Position numbers and translations under genes: made by a program. Under the pieces are notes generated by a model, which was not told where the DNA came from, did not search any database, and saw only the letters and a program-made list of their open reading frames with translations. Shown in pieces: positions 12,501-24,084 of a DNA stretch of 64,000 bases. This DNA is from Molanna angustata (taxonomy: Eukaryota; Arthropoda; Insecta; Trichoptera; Molannidae). Each line of letters starts with the position of its first letter. Position 1 is the first letter of the stretch. The DNA is taken from NCBI GenBank assembly GCA_963576475.1, contig OY754978.1:15196218-15260217 (forward strand), given 5' to 3'.

Positions 12501-15119
12501 ATAAAATAATTCATGTATAGTTTAATTACATTAATGGTATTTGAAGAGAAGTACAGATGTAATATATTAAGTTGAATATTGAAATTTTAGAGCACTGAAA
12601 AGCCTATCCCATTTGTTGAATGAACTACAACAAGGAAATAGTATGGATCGCAGAATACAACACAAAGTCGACAGTCATTGGGGGCAGATTGCTGTTCAGA
12701 TCAACAGATTGAAAATGCTTAAGGTGTTAGATTCTTTTGATATTGATCACTTTAACTATTAGAAATATATTTTAAAAGAAGTTGAAAATATAACAAGTTT
12801 TTAAACAGATAGGTTGGTGGCAGAGCCGCTAATGCACTGGATTAGTAATTCAGATGTTACTAGTTCGAATCTCGCCTTAACTGATCTCATTCACAATAAT
12901 TTATGCTTTAGGAATTGTATGAGGATGTATACGTTACAAGGACATATTCATTCTTTAAAAGAAATATAACATTACTTTTCATGTGGATATATGGACAATA
13001 TCTTGTTAGTTTAGTTACTACAAGGCAAAGGACTCTGTACTGTACTGGAATTAGCAAAATATTATTTACTTACTTCATCAATTTTATTTGGCATTTGTGG
13101 AAATGTATTTGTTATATGAACTTGAATTACATCATGAAAATTATTATTACTATTGGTGTTATCAGACAGGCAGCTTTGCTGATGATATGTCTGATAACAC
13201 GATGATGTTTGATCTTACAACAGTGTTCACTTGTTCAACCTGTCAAGTTTATTTTTAAAAACATTAAACAAACATTAATTTGTTAAATTTTGATGTAGGA
13301 CAATTTGTTGCCTGGTCTGTCTGCAAATATCTCTGAAATTCCCGGAGTGGATAATGCTACAGTTCAGCAATTACAACCGGGTCAGAAGATCAGAATGGAC
13401 GTCTTTGAAGCGTTTAGTCCGATTCCAGTGTTGGCCAAGGACTGTTATAATGAGACCACCATCATGGAACATAAGAACATCACGAGGAAACCATCCAACA
13501 GGGAGCAGTCTGATGATTTTGTTCAACAGAGGAACATCACTAAAGGAATTACTCCGAGGGTTATAGAATATTATGATGATAGTATTTCCAAAGTATCAAT
13601 GGGTGACATAAGCATGTGGTTTGCTAATGGTAAGAATATCAATAATGAACCTTTAAGGATAAGGCTGCTTGTGACATTGCATTTTGACAAAATATATATT
13701 TGAAATGCAGTGAGGCACCGTCTTAGAATAGTGTTTCCACTATTTTCTATTATTGTTGTTTTTGGGAATCCGGTAATCGAGAAAACAACAAACAAAAATC
13801 ATCTCACATAGTTCAGTAATGAGTTTTACCATCTATTCTGAATGTAGTTCCTTTTAGGTGTGATGATGCTGGTGTGTGGGAATACATGCATGTGTCGTGC
13901 TTCCTTTTTATAAGGTAATGCACACCTGCACACCATTCTCTGGATACTCTTCTGGAACTATGCCATAATAGTATATATATTGAAAATAAACAATTTCCTC
14001 ACATTGTGTGCAAGTAGAGTTTATTGTTAAATGGTTATTATTTTCAAAAAATTTAATTTGATTATTAAGTGTTATTTTCACCAGAAAAGTAGAAATGTGT
14101 GATAAATAAATTTTCATAAATTTCTCCTCTGCCGGGAATCAAACGGAGGATGCTGGCAAATAATCAAACAACACCACTTACCTTTTAAACTTATGACTTA
14201 TTTCGAGCTTTTTAAACTTTTGACTTATTTCGAGCTTTTTAAACTTATGACTTATTTTGAGCTTTTTAAACTTATGACTTATTTCGAGCTTTTTAAACTT
14301 ATGACTTATTTCGAGCCTTTCATTTTTTAGGATTGCAAATTTAATAGATACTTTTTAAAATTAAGAAAGCCGTTGATAATTTTATTTCTCTTGTTATATT
14401 CTGTATTTGCTTCTGTTACAATTTAAACATACCCAAATTAATTCAAAGTATTTATTTTCTCTATTATCTTCACTCAAAATCTGATTTTAAAATGTATTCA
14501 AAGCACCCACGAGGTTATCACAAAAACGGTTTTATACAAATCATCAAAGTTTATTATTCAATGTATGACTGACTAGTGACTGATGCGGAGAAGGCAGACG
14601 CCAAGGCAGAATGTTCATCTGCTCCTGTGAATATTCAAGGCCCCTCTTGCATTCCATCTGGTGCCTCCAGCCTCGAGGATAAGTTCAATGCAGATTTGGA
14701 GAGTGTTGCCACTTCCAATAATAAAATGAAAGAGTTGAATGCAGATTTAGACAGTGTCTTAGACAGACTGCAGTCTATTTTGGCCAATAATTTTACACTT
14801 GACGGTAAGAATTATATTGATTCATTCATTTATTTATGTGTCAAATGTATTTTTTTTTAACATGCTTATCTAGGGGACACCAGCCATTAGGATTTTGATA
14901 TACGTCCAATATTTGATAATTCCGTTAATCAGTGAATATATTCATTATTTGATTTTACTTCTTGATACAATCATTTGATCAAAATATTACTGTTGTATTA
15001 TAGAAACAAGTTTCGACAACACTCAGCTGAAGGAAACAGCAAATGAAATGGAAGGATTACTCGGTACTTTGATACGTGGAGTTGAACAGCGGAGAACTAT
15101 CAAAGGTGACAAAATTTAA
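3511..15119 (+). CDS. Dystrotelin/Dah-like dystrophin-superfamily protein, 11 exons
   Basis: Exons join in phase at 3511-3569, 4077-4213, 5788-5989, 6956-7199, 8731-8904, 9014-9157, 10536-10837, 12591-12723, 13299-13629, 14577-14804 and 15004-15119. All introns are GT-AG, the total is 2070 nt, and the product is 689 aa. The order matches the dystrophin C-terminal half: a WW domain from residue 6 (Trp6, PYYI, WDHP) split by intron 1; IRYAVYRMAYKI and two EF-hand-like domains (residues about 45-213; LNFLLNVYDR, WRYLFSTASD); then a ZZ zinc finger at about 262-318 with CTLC, CTQC, CERC and RHKKSH. A heptad-rich helix follows (about 400-465), then a polar tail. No actin-binding CH domains or spectrin repeats precede the WW, so it resembles vertebrate dystrotelin or fly Discontinuous actin hexagon. 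It is expected to be a membrane-cytoskeleton adaptor. Introns carry a hAT element, a pogo fossil, LINE tails and SINEs. The family is secure; the exact orthologue (Dah versus dystrotelin) is not. Confidence 0.92.
4738..5085. repeat. Direct repeat of a TGTCTGTCTG-led motif
   Basis: TTGTCTGTCTGTCCTGGAAT at about 4738, running on into CAATCAATTTTTA, recurs at about 5047 as TTGTCTGTCTGTACGTACTG then GGAATTTTCCAATCG. The spacing is about 310 bp, within intron 2 of the Dah-like gene. The repeat class is unknown. Confidence 0.4.
5086..5619. mobile_element. Non-autonomous hAT-type element with 8-bp target duplication
   Basis: Terminal repeats TAGTGTCCGACCGAA and, inverted, TAGTGACCGACCGAA bound a 534-bp element rich in CCGAAAC repeats. 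It is flanked on both sides by TCGATTTT (5078-5085 and 5620-5627). An 8-bp duplication with such ends fits the hAT superfamily. There is no transposase frame. It lies in intron 2 of the Dah-like gene. Confidence 0.88.
6151..6259 (-). pseudogene. Pogo/Tigger-type transposase N-terminus, fossil
   Basis: From the ATG at 6259 the minus strand reads MSSVKRK, a TGA stop, then FSIEEKCAIIHHLEAGEF and NISLAKKLSVPH. This fits the first helix-turn-helix of pogo/Tigger (CENP-B-like) transposases. A second stop follows. The DNA to about 6480 (CGACTCCGGTTTATGCGAC on the minus strand) looks like the element's 5' untranslated part. It is inactive and lies in intron 3 of the Dah-like gene. Confidence 0.65.
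6774..6900. repeat. Unclassified interspersed-repeat fragment
   Basis: A GC-richer block beginning TTTCTTCTTCTTTTTCCGC with GGACTGTGTCCTG and GGTGGGTATCCAGATATCC stands out from the AT-rich intron. I suspect a LINE or SINE 3' end from its style alone; no second copy is in the window. Confidence 0.3.
7575..8000 (+). pseudogene. LINE 3'-terminal fragment (family L1a)
   Basis: Frames read MRSLRRICNRTMYDRVRNED, LRWFGHMGRMKN and, after a frameshift, RLTKKIYNVDRNGMRGRGRP followed by RKGWHDHVNDIL. This is the tail downstream of reverse transcriptase in many insect LINEs. The catalytic domain is absent. Related tails lie at 27095 and 44030. It is an insertion in intron 4 of the Dah-like gene. Confidence 0.7.
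8015..8095 (+). mobile_element. tRNA-headed SINE family A, copy 2
   Basis: GACTGCCGTAACAAAGTTGG with TAAGCTATTTGG, then GAGTTTGATCCCCAGCAGAG. This is the same order of A-box-like and B-box-like segments as the copy at 858-934. Confidence 0.6.
8341..8490 (+). mobile_element. tRNA-headed SINE family B, copy 1
   Basis: TATGTGGCTCAGTTGATTAG (A box) and GGGTTTGATTCCCGG (B box) are followed by a body CATGGATATGTGAGACGATA. That body is shared, inverted, with the copies at 22135, 25430 and 54680. Confidence 0.65.
9224..9810. mobile_element. MITE-like element with about 30-bp terminal inverted repeats
   Basis: The left end CGAATGCACAGTCCTAC with ACCTAAATACTAAC is inverted at the right end as GTTAGTATTTAGGTAGGACT then CTGCATTCG. 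It is 587 bp, has no coding capacity, and lies in intron 6 of the Dah-like gene. The superfamily is not determined because no target duplication is clear. Confidence 0.65.
9958..10410. mobile_element. Dispersed repeat family R1, copy 1
   Basis: It begins GAGTGGGTTGTAGTCAACAC and ends in a GC-rich fold (CCACTATATCCCCTTGGGG, then TAGTGG). The same about 450-520 bp sequence recurs in hil at 32670-33188, including TCCAATGAGTACTTTAGTCT and AGATACATTGTGA. It has no frame; a non-autonomous Helitron or MITE is possible. Confidence 0.6.
11108..12352. mobile_element. 1.2-kb element with about 150-bp terminal inverted repeats
   Basis: The left arm (11108-11280; CATCTCAATAGAGACGAA, GACCTGTCATCGGCTGGTTT, AATTATGCCTTCTTATTGAG) is inverted at 12190-12352. 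The core is GC-richer with repeated GTAGCGCAGT steps at 12110-12170. No transposase is seen. A partial copy of the inner left part lies at 33868-34040. It is in intron 7 of the Dah-like gene. Confidence 0.7.
12805..12915 (+). mobile_element. tRNA-headed SINE family C, copy 1 (plus)
   Basis: GTGGCAGAGCCGCTAATGCA, then TAGTTCGAATCTCGCC, then TTTATGCTTTAGG. This matches, in the opposite orientation, the better-preserved copy at 58225-58392. Confidence 0.55.
14121..14185 (-). mobile_element. SINE family A fragment, copy 3
   Basis: On the minus strand it reads TTTGATTCCCGGCAGAGGAG, the B-box end of family A. It directly abuts the 27-bp tandem array. Confidence 0.45.
14184..14325. repeat. 27-bp tandem repeat, about 5 units
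   Basis: The unit TTAAACTTATGACTTATTTC plus GAGCTTT repeats about five times with one or two changes per unit. It is in intron 9 of the Dah-like gene. Confidence 0.85.
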
Positions 15120-17627
15120 AGTGGAATTTAACATCAACTATTTGTCAAGAAATCTCATTGATGGACATTATATCTCAACACAATGAGATTTCTAATTTTA
15201 ATATTGAGAATGTGGTAGTCTCTGACAATTTATCACTGTAGTGAAAGTGCAGTATGACTTGAGTATAAAAAATTGAGGAATTTTTTACTATATTCATCAT
15301 ATTTCTTTAATTTTACTCTATGAATCATATAATGATTATACCATAAAGATATGGTGGAATTTGTAATTAATTGTTAAGATTGATTGAAATTGTACATTTG
15401 TATCAATGAGATATTATATTCTGTTGGAGAGTTTTAAGCATATCATACCTTCATGGTTTTGATAATATACAACTTAAGTAGATTTGAAAATTTAATACTA
15501 TTCTATAGTCATATTGTGTATTTATGCATCTTTTACATATTCTTACCAAATTTTTCTGTGGAAAGTTTGTAACATTTTAGCCGCAATGCATTTTTCGTGG
15601 ACCACTTTATGAGTGTGATTTCTGATTTAAGCATTGCAAAGGAAGCTAATATTTCTATTCACATTTCAATTGAATACATAATGGAATAAAGGCTTCAGAA
15701 AAAATGTTCAAGCATCATCTAATTTATCAATATGTATGCACTCAAATATGGAAAGAAAAACTTCTTTATATATTAATGTGTATATATGAATACCAAATAA
15801 ATGGTTGAAGTAGAATTACAATTTAACTGTCAATTATAATTACTAGACCAAGAGCCAGTGACAGCCAATTTTTCTGTCATGGTATTAAATCTGATTTTTT
15901 TCTGTAAAAGGGTACCACAGCAGGTAACAACAATTTATTTCATTTTTATCACCATATTTATAATGACAAAATATTGAAATCCTGTTCTAGGGCTAGCAGT
16001 TTAAAATTTTTAGTAACAATTATATGCAATTATGAATGAGGTGATTTTTCCCGTTCCACACTAAATATGTACACAATCTCAACATTCTGCACTTACGATC
16101 ATTACCTCAACAAAAATATGGGCTCACACAAAGTAAATTAACCAGGTCCTAATGTCCGCCATAATACCTGTCATAAATCCAATCTCTGACACGATTTTTA
16201 TTTCAGAACCATAGAAAGAGACTAGTTAGCTACATTGGATTATATGAACTCTGAGTATTGGTGGCTTTTGCAGATAACAGCCTTCAAAGTGCTGGAAATT
16301 GCTATTTTAAAATGTCATTTATAGTATGAAGCATTATAGTATAAAGCGTGATTTTTTTTTATATTTACTACTGAAGACTATTCCTTTCATTGACAGACAA
16401 TGCGTCCGATTATATAACTTTTTAAGAACGTTCCGGCTAAAATAGGTGCGTTCCTATTCCACTTAGTCCAAGTTTATATTATATAACACTGAAATAGGAA
16501 CGTTCATATCTTACTCCAAGTAAGTTACGAATCAGCTCAATTCCCTATTCTATAACCACATTTTAGTCAAATCAACTCTCAAAACCTAATTGGAGAGTAC
16601 TAGTTATTTTCACAGGATTTGGGAATATCAGTTGTGTACGGAAAAAATAAAAATGAATAATTTACATGTTTTGTTTTATGTTGAAAATAAAAACCAAAAA
16701 ATATTAGTGCAGATCAATTGAAATCTTAGGTTAGGCGACATCACGTCGACATGACATAAATAAACATGCGCAGTACGCATGCATAGTCTGCGCCATAGAC
16801 AATTTGAGTTCAAATTACTATCTACGATGCACTAATTTTGTAGATTTTTTTATGAACGTCAGTTACAGATTACGAAATGAAGTTCTAATATCCTTAATTT
16901 AAAATTTTAGAACCTTCCTATTTTACTTCTAAAAGTTACTGAATTGAGCGTACTTTGGTTGTTGGAAATCCTTCGACAGACACCGTTAAAGTTTAATAAA
17001 TTGATGTCTTCTTTTCAACACTTTGAAGTCTATTATCTTCGAAAGTCAACACTACTCAGGGTTCGTATTATCCAGTCGTTCTTTCCTGCTGTGGTATAAT
17101 TTTACAGAAAAAATCAGCCTTTATACTATGGTATTCCGACGGGACTAGACTTTGTATCAAGAACTGAAGTAAAGTGTTGTTGTACATGAACGTCTAACAT
17201 ATTACAATATTGACTGTAAATTTTTATCATGAGTCAATTGGCTTTTTTTTTTAAATAATGATAAAAAAGAATAAGTATTAATTTTGTATGGCCTACTATA
17301 CAAAATGACGTAAGTCTAGAATTGCGGGCTCTTATACTTTACCCATTTATGATCATGTACATTTACTTAATTTGATATCATTTCTCTGTTATGATTTGAG
17401 AAATATACTTTAATATGTATACTTTTAATATTTCCTATTTTGTAAATACAAATATTTTTTATAGTGAGAACAAAGATCTTAATATTTTATAATACAATGC
17501 AGTATATAAATATTGCATTAATAACATTCCATCTATTTTTTAATGAAATGTGTTTCATTTCTTATATACATTATTGTGTTTTTTAAATTGTCAATACTGA
17601 CGGTGTTTTAGGTGTAGAACTCCATTA
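15120..17627. other. Intergenic, start of the convergent gap; 3' UTR of the Dah-like gene
   Basis: AT-rich DNA after the stop at 15117-15119. An AATAAA lies near 15685. No gene is seen. The block near 16390-16560, with AGGAACGTTC-like repeats, may be an old element but no boundaries can be set. Confidence 0.35.
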
Positions 17628-17832
17628 TACTAGGTATTTCTTAATCAAACAAAAATGATTATGGTTCTACATGTATATTTTCCATATAATAGGACAACCG
17701 TTTCGGTTGACTAAGCCCTTATTAACTGGACCAGTTGATAAGGACCTAGTCAGCCGAAACGGTTGTCCTATTTTATTGGAAATATACGTGTAGAACCATA
17801 ATCATTTTTGTTTGATTAAAAAATACCTAGTA
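17628..17832. mobile_element. Near-complete palindrome, TA-flanked MITE
   Basis: TACTAGGTATTTCTTAATCA at the left is inverted at the right, and the arms stay complementary for about 90 nt through AGGACAACCGTTTCGG to a short loop. The ends CTAGGTATTT sit inside TA on both sides, as for Tc1/mariner-type insertions. The folded RNA would be a long hairpin. Confidence 0.78.
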
Positions 17833-18347
17833 CACATTTTTGTGGTTATGTTAGGTATTTAAAAAATAAGTTATATGTTTATATTTTATGCAATTATTTT
17901 AACGTTTTGATATATTCCAGGAAGGTTTGTAATCTCAATAAAGACTAAATAAAAATACATTTTCCATGTATAATGTGATCAGAAACCAGATTTCTGACTT
18001 TTTACATATGTGTACTCAAAGTAAAAAGATAGAAAACTTTGATCGTTTTATTTTTAAATAGATTTCATAAGAATCTCTTTTTATAACAAGGAAAATTGGT
18101 GCAAGTTGCACTATTACAAATAGTTATCACGTATACTTTGTAGTTTCCTGATTACTCGTTTTTTCTTATATAAATGTATTTCTGATACAGCTTTATTGAG
18201 ATATAATCGTTTATATATTTTTGTAAGTATACTAGAGAGGCTGTATTTAGTAATTTTAGTAAATATAATATGTATATAAAAGAATCATAAGTACATCTAT
18301 ATTTTTTATACATTATATTGAATATTGAGATAATATTTTAAGTACAT

Positions 18348-18811
18348 GGGTCATTTTCAAACTTGTGCAGCTAAATTTGTCCCTCAAGTAAAAAAATCCT
18401 TTGTAATTAATTACGTCAAAACCTCATTTTTTTAACATAAATACAATATACATCGCAGTAGTAAACAATATTAATCTTGAATCCATTTTTCCACTTTTTT
18501 AAAAGTTACATGTGTTATATCCTCGTAACAGAGTTGTTTTCCCTACAAACCGAAGTGCAATACATTCAGAATAATTTAACTTGATATTCTCTTATAAATT
18601 AATATAAATTAGAGGGTAAACTTAGCATGTAGATACTATACTTTTAAAAAAGTACAAAAAAAGATTCATGATTATTATTGTTTACTACTGCAATGTATTT
18701 TGTATTTAAGTTATAAACCTCGTAATAAAATGAGGTTTTAACGTAATTAATTATAAAGGATTTTATTTTCTTTAGGGACAAAATTAGCTGCACCAAATTT
18801 GAAAACGACCC
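18348..18811. mobile_element. MITE with about 190-bp imperfect inverted arms
   Basis: GGGTCATTTTCAAACTTGTG at the left and AAATTTGAAAACGACCC at the right are inverted, and ATTAATTACGTCAAAACCTC pairs with 18730-18760. Flanking ACAT on each side (18344-18347, 18812-18815) may be a 4-bp target duplication. There is no frame. Confidence 0.72.
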
Positions 18812-20089
18812 ACATATATATTATGTAAGTTGAAGCACCTGTAATTTTGTTTATTCATGAGCTCAAGTATTTTTCTATCATTTTAATATGTGCAAACAAG
18901 AATAAATTGTTCTTCCAATACTGATAATTTCCTAATTATTTATTTCATATCATTTTTCTAGAATCTGTTGAACTTGTTCTCAAACATCATGATTTTTTTA
19001 AATAATTAAGAATCTGTATATATTTTGTGTGTATAATTTTTGTGTAATTATATCAAGGTCAAAACATCATATTTTTATTTAAATTGACTTGTTTGAATAG
19101 TTTTATTATTTCTTTCAAATTACTTACTTTTGATTTTTGTAAGAATTACAATAGAACTCATTAAATTTTATCTTTATCTATCTCAAAGTTGTGGATTATA
19201 AATGTATTAAAATTATTTACAATATAATTTTTAAATGGCAAAGATGTTTTATATTTATAATAAAAAAATATATATATAATTTGTGTGTGCGTGTATGTAA
19301 GTCGAGATGATTGTTTTGTGTTTTATTCAAATCACTTTGATTTTATTGAAATTCCCTATTTAAAATGATCTCACTACATAAAATATGTACATATAAATAA
19401 AAACTTTTGTGTCGTTATTTTTGGGAGATTATTCATACTATCTATATATGTTTAAACTGACAAAATATAATCTCAAATTTATTTTATGAAAATGACACTA
19501 AATGTAATTAAAAATATTATTATTTAGATATTTCATATATTCTTATTATAGTGACAATAATTATATTTTTGAGGGTTAGCCTTTGAGTTATGTTCATCTA
19601 CCGATATAATAAATATATACTGAATACAAATTCATAGGAATCTTAACTTTGTTCTGCTAAATTGAGAATTCATATACCTACACTATTATACTCACATTTT
19701 TCATCATTCAGATATGTACCTACGTGACAATGGTTGTGACAGAGTTAATTTTAAAGTGGTTAAAAATTATATCGCAGATCCATTATTTTACTTGTAGTAG
19801 ACATTCTGGCTTCATGAAAATGGTAAATAATAAAAGAAGATTCAACAAATTTTGTCAAAGTGCAGAAAGAGAAAACTATGTATATCCTGCAGCTCTGCAA
19901 TGTTTTGTCCTCGAGTTAAATGTGCTGCACATTTCTTTTAAGCTTCCCATCGTAGAATTTATTATTTACTTGTATGAATCAAATATTATTATAACTATCT
20001 AGATATTTCTTTATTTAGTTGTTTGTTCCTATCAAGTACTAATTTATTTATTTCTGTCTGGAACAGTAAAAATTCAATTGGTAACAATA
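18812..20089. other. AT-rich intergenic DNA
   Basis: No feature with support. A 92-codon open frame at 19724 has no recognisable similarity and ordinary AT-rich composition. Confidence 0.35.
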
Positions 20090-20097
20090 TTCACAAT

Positions 20098-20930
20098 CAG
20101 TGGCGGCTGGTGACCTTAAATCTTATAATTATACCTAGAAGAGAAATTAACTCACTACAGGAATTAGAAAGCAGATATGTGACACAATATTATTTTCGTA
20201 TAATAAAATTATCAGTGTTTTCCATAGTTCTTTTGTTTATCTGAAATTAAAACGTGAACCTGATCATTTATGCTGTATTTGGTTGGGTTTTATATAACGT
20301 TTGTAATAAAATGCATCGATAAATTATAAAATAATTTGTGACAGCTAATAAATTTGGATCATACAAAATTGAAAAAAAAGCTTCTGGCAACAGCCGCAAG
20401 ACTGCTTCCTGATTTTACACATTTTATGTCTAATATCATTTTGTTTTGCAATATTATGGTATCAATTAATTAAATAATAATACTAATATATTTCGGATGA
20501 TTTATAGTTTAAACTATGTAATATCCATTAATGTTAGCCAAGGAATTGCATCTGCTTACCTAACGTTCGACCATCGCAATGTACAACAAAATATGAATGA
20601 ATGAAAATATACTATAACCCTTCGCGGGCACTGCCCCGTTTTGCTCGAAATCGGCATACATTCAGTGTGTACGGCGAGCTGCGGCGGCAGCGGGCGGTCG
20701 CGTGAATTGTACGGGCACAAGTCGACTGCCCGAGGAATGAAATATTTCATAGAATCTTGCTTGCTTTACAAAGCAGGTAGGTTTATACTTTCGCTAAATA
20801 TACTACAGGCGTAAGACGGCAAATATTAATTAGAAAAATATTTAATGATTTAATGACATTCATTTTTTTGAATCTTTTGAACAGTTTGGGAGGGCTGAGC
20901 CCGAGAGCGCTTTAGGAAGAGCCGTCACTG
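20098..20930. mobile_element. Non-autonomous hAT element with 8-bp target duplication
   Basis: The left end CAGTGGCGGCT and the inverted right end CAGTGACGGCT (10 of 11) bound 833 bp. TTCACAAT flanks both sides exactly (20090-20097 and 20931-20938). A GC-rich block at 20620-20750 lies inside. No transposase frame is found. Confidence 0.9.
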
Positions 20931-20938
20931 TTCACAAT

Positions 20939-21704
20939 GTAGTTATTTGATTTTCTTATACATGGTCTTTTAACAGTAGTTTTTTAAGTCAAAACATATG
21001 ATTTTAGATTTTTTTGACTAAATAGTTACATTTCATTCTACAGTAAAATTACTTATATTAATTATGAAATTTTCAAAAATTATTCTCAAAATTCTTTCAT
21101 AATAATTCTGATTGATACTTTTAGACGAGGTAAAAATATATTACTTTTGTACCTTTAATATACCTAATTAAGTCAAGGACCTGATTGATGGTTGTTATAT
21201 TATCATAAAAATATGCAAAGAGTATCTTTTTTTTTATTTTTGGTTTATCAAATTTTGCATATTAAACTCAAATTATGTTAGTAAAAAAACAAAAACTTGT
21301 GATATTTAATTGAAACGCAATATTGGCATTAAATTGTTTATTAGTAACATAAAAAGGTTTTTAAAAATATGTTTACAAAACTTGTACAAAATTATCTAAA
21401 TAAACACTTATATATACTACATCTTTTTTATTTTAACAGTTATGTATAAAAATATAATTTGTGGTATTACACAATTATAATAATTATATAATTTATAGAC
21501 TAATACATAAAACAATAATATTAATATAATTTAATTTTTCTTGTCACAAAATATGATTCAATCAAATTTATTTTAAATTAAATACGTATTTGAGAACTTA
21601 TAAAGAGGTATAGAGGTTTTGAAAATAAAAAATATGAACATCATTCATATGACCAGAATATATTTTTTCACTCTAAGAAATATGTATGATTTTATTAGAT
21701 CTGG
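20939..21704. other. AT-rich intergenic DNA
   Basis: No feature seen. Confidence 0.3.
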
Positions 21705-21860
21705 GGGCAAGTCTGGTCCAACCGGCGAAATCAAAACCCTCGTGATTACCCAAATCATGGATATTATCATCATATGGAGGCTATGACATCTAAAGATATT
21801 ATAGAACTCCATATAATAATTATATCCATGATATGCCGAATCAGACTTGCCCCTCTGATT
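21705..21860. mobile_element. Hairpin MITE family M1, copy 2
   Basis: The left end GGGGGCAAGTCTGGTCCAAC and the right end GACTTGCCCCTC bound the shared core (GAAATCAAAACCCTCGTGAT; ATAATTATATCCATGATATG). Confidence 0.85.
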
Positions 21861-22134
21861 ACATATAGATAAAATGCAATATTACAAATCTCTATTGACA
21901 TGTTTTTTGAACCAGAATTACTCTAAATATTATTGTTAGCCAAATTTGATTCTGAAAGATGAATTGGGTTTAAATAATAAAAAAAATTGCAACAATGAAT
22001 CAAACTTGGTAACATATCCTACATAAATTTCACTACACAACTTTTTCATTGAAACTTCTGGAAGCATCCTGGTGACTTTTTCAACATTCTTTAACATGCA
22101 GATTTAGAGAATTTTCCAAGAACTATTTTATTTT

Positions 22135-22310
22135 TTATTACTTCTCGGGCAACTAACAGGTACTATGTCAAATATTGAGTTAACATGCACCCAATAACGA
22201 GTTGCTATATTCTGAAGACTTACTGTGTCTCCACTGGGTAACGAACCCGGGATCTTTGGATCAGAAGGCAGATACCTAGTCAACTGAGCCACGAAGACCG
22301 ATTGATTAAG
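22135..22310 (-). mobile_element. tRNA-headed SINE family B, copy 2
   Basis: On the minus strand: GTGGCTCAGTTGACTAGGTA (A box) and ATCCCGGGTTCGTTACCC (B box), then a body ending CTAACAGG-like and shared with 25430 and 54680. Confidence 0.7.
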
Positions 22311-23939
22311 CTTCACAATAGCATGTATTTTCACTGTAAAAACTTGTTCAACTATCTGATGCCCTACTGTGTCTGTGGCAATCTAATTTTTGGACCACAG
22401 ATCATCGGTCTCACAAACAATATTTATTTTTGTTATGAAAGCCCTCTGTGAAGTGATTGTTTACAACCCTTATATGCAGATTGAAGGTAAGTTGTAAAGC
22501 TAACTTTATATAATAAAATATTGCACAATTTATCTTGATAAAATATACATACTTAAATAATTTTTGAATGGTGCGTTATTATTTGTTGTGCATACGGTTA
22601 AACATAGAATCGACTCCAAAATAAATACTACATAAGCATGAAAAATAAACAAAAAAAAATACTAAATTATTTATGTTATACTGTTCATGCAATAGAAAAC
22701 CTTTTCCTATGTAATAATAAATAAAATGTAAGACAGTTATTATTTAAAGTTATATATATTCATCATGAATGTTATTCTTTTTCACAGTTTCCTGTACTTA
22801 TTTATTCTACCATGTATCTCCCTTCATTCCACCTATGAAATCTTATGAATGCTGTTTATGAAATCATTTAAGTTGTTAAAATAAACATGTTGTCATTTAG
22901 TATTTCTTTATTCATGCATTTACACAGTAAAATATATTTTGCTTAATTGATTTGTAATACTAATAAAATTCTAAAGCACCTATAAAACATTCAGTGACTG
23001 AGGTTTTTTAATTTATTTTTTAACATAAACTTGTTTACAAAATCTAACTTAAATTTATTTATAATATTTACGAATCATGGACGGAGGATCATATTATATA
23101 AATATTTCATTTGAGAAAAAAAATTGTTAAAACTTAACAAAGGAAATACATAATATTCGCATAGTTGGAAGCCCTTAATTTTTTTTGCAATATTTTGCAC
23201 CAAAAGGTATGTTACACTTGGAAAATCTTCTGAATATGTTTTTGTTGTGTAACAACTTTTGTAATAATTTGTGTACTTCATAATATACAAATGATGATTT
23301 AATTGCACATCATTTCACTCCTCTGATCATAGAGGTAAATAACTTCTGATCGTGTTTTATGTTATTTATATACATCTTATATATAACACATGTCATGTTC
23401 AATCTAAATTTTTCAACAAAACTTAAAAATTTCAACCTTTATAACTTAACCTCTAAGTTGGTATGGCCGTACCCGTACGCCAGGAAATGTCATTGCAAAT
23501 TGAATTATGGCTAGAGAAATGAAGTGAAGATTTTTTTTACTAGAGACTAGAGTACGAATATTTTTGACATAGCAACCAGTAGTTGAAGACACCTGAAATA
23601 ATCATACGAGTTTTCAATATAAACTTTGAAAAATGGTAAGTTTATTTTTTTACCCGATTATTGTGTCAGGAGTCGTCAAATGTAATACCTACTTTTTATT
23701 TTAAATTTTTATATTTAAAATAACAAATAACTCACTCCGTATAGGTATATACATCATACCAAAACTCATTATCATAGAGGTTAAACATGATATACCTACT
23801 TATTTTAACTATAATAGATTGTTTTTTCGTATTTCAAGAGAAAAATTGATAAAAATATAACTATGAAGTTAATTAAAACAGTTAAACAATGTGTGAACTG
23901 ACCACCATTCTTTGCATCTTTACAAATTTAGTTTTGAGG
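22311..23939. other. AT-rich intergenic DNA
   Basis: No gene, RNA or repeat boundary can be supported here. Confidence 0.3.
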
Positions 23940-24084
23940 TTAGTGTCCACAAAAACGCAGTGGACGCAGCGCATCACACGTATTTTAGTTTTCTATATAT
24001 AATTCATGTGCACGCATCATATCATTGGCAATAACGACGCTAAAACAAAAATCCCAACCATCCACTGCGCTCTATGGACGCTAA
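23940..24084. mobile_element. 145-bp MITE with about 27-bp terminal inverted repeats
   Basis: TTAGTGTCCACAAAAACGCA then GTGGACG at the left pairs with CATCCACTGCGCTC then TATGGACGCTAA at the right (about 21 of 27). No target duplication is clear. Confidence 0.6.

Noticed and set aside
19724..20244. 92- and 73-codon frames
   Set aside because: The second crosses the start of the hAT element; neither shows any recognised motif.
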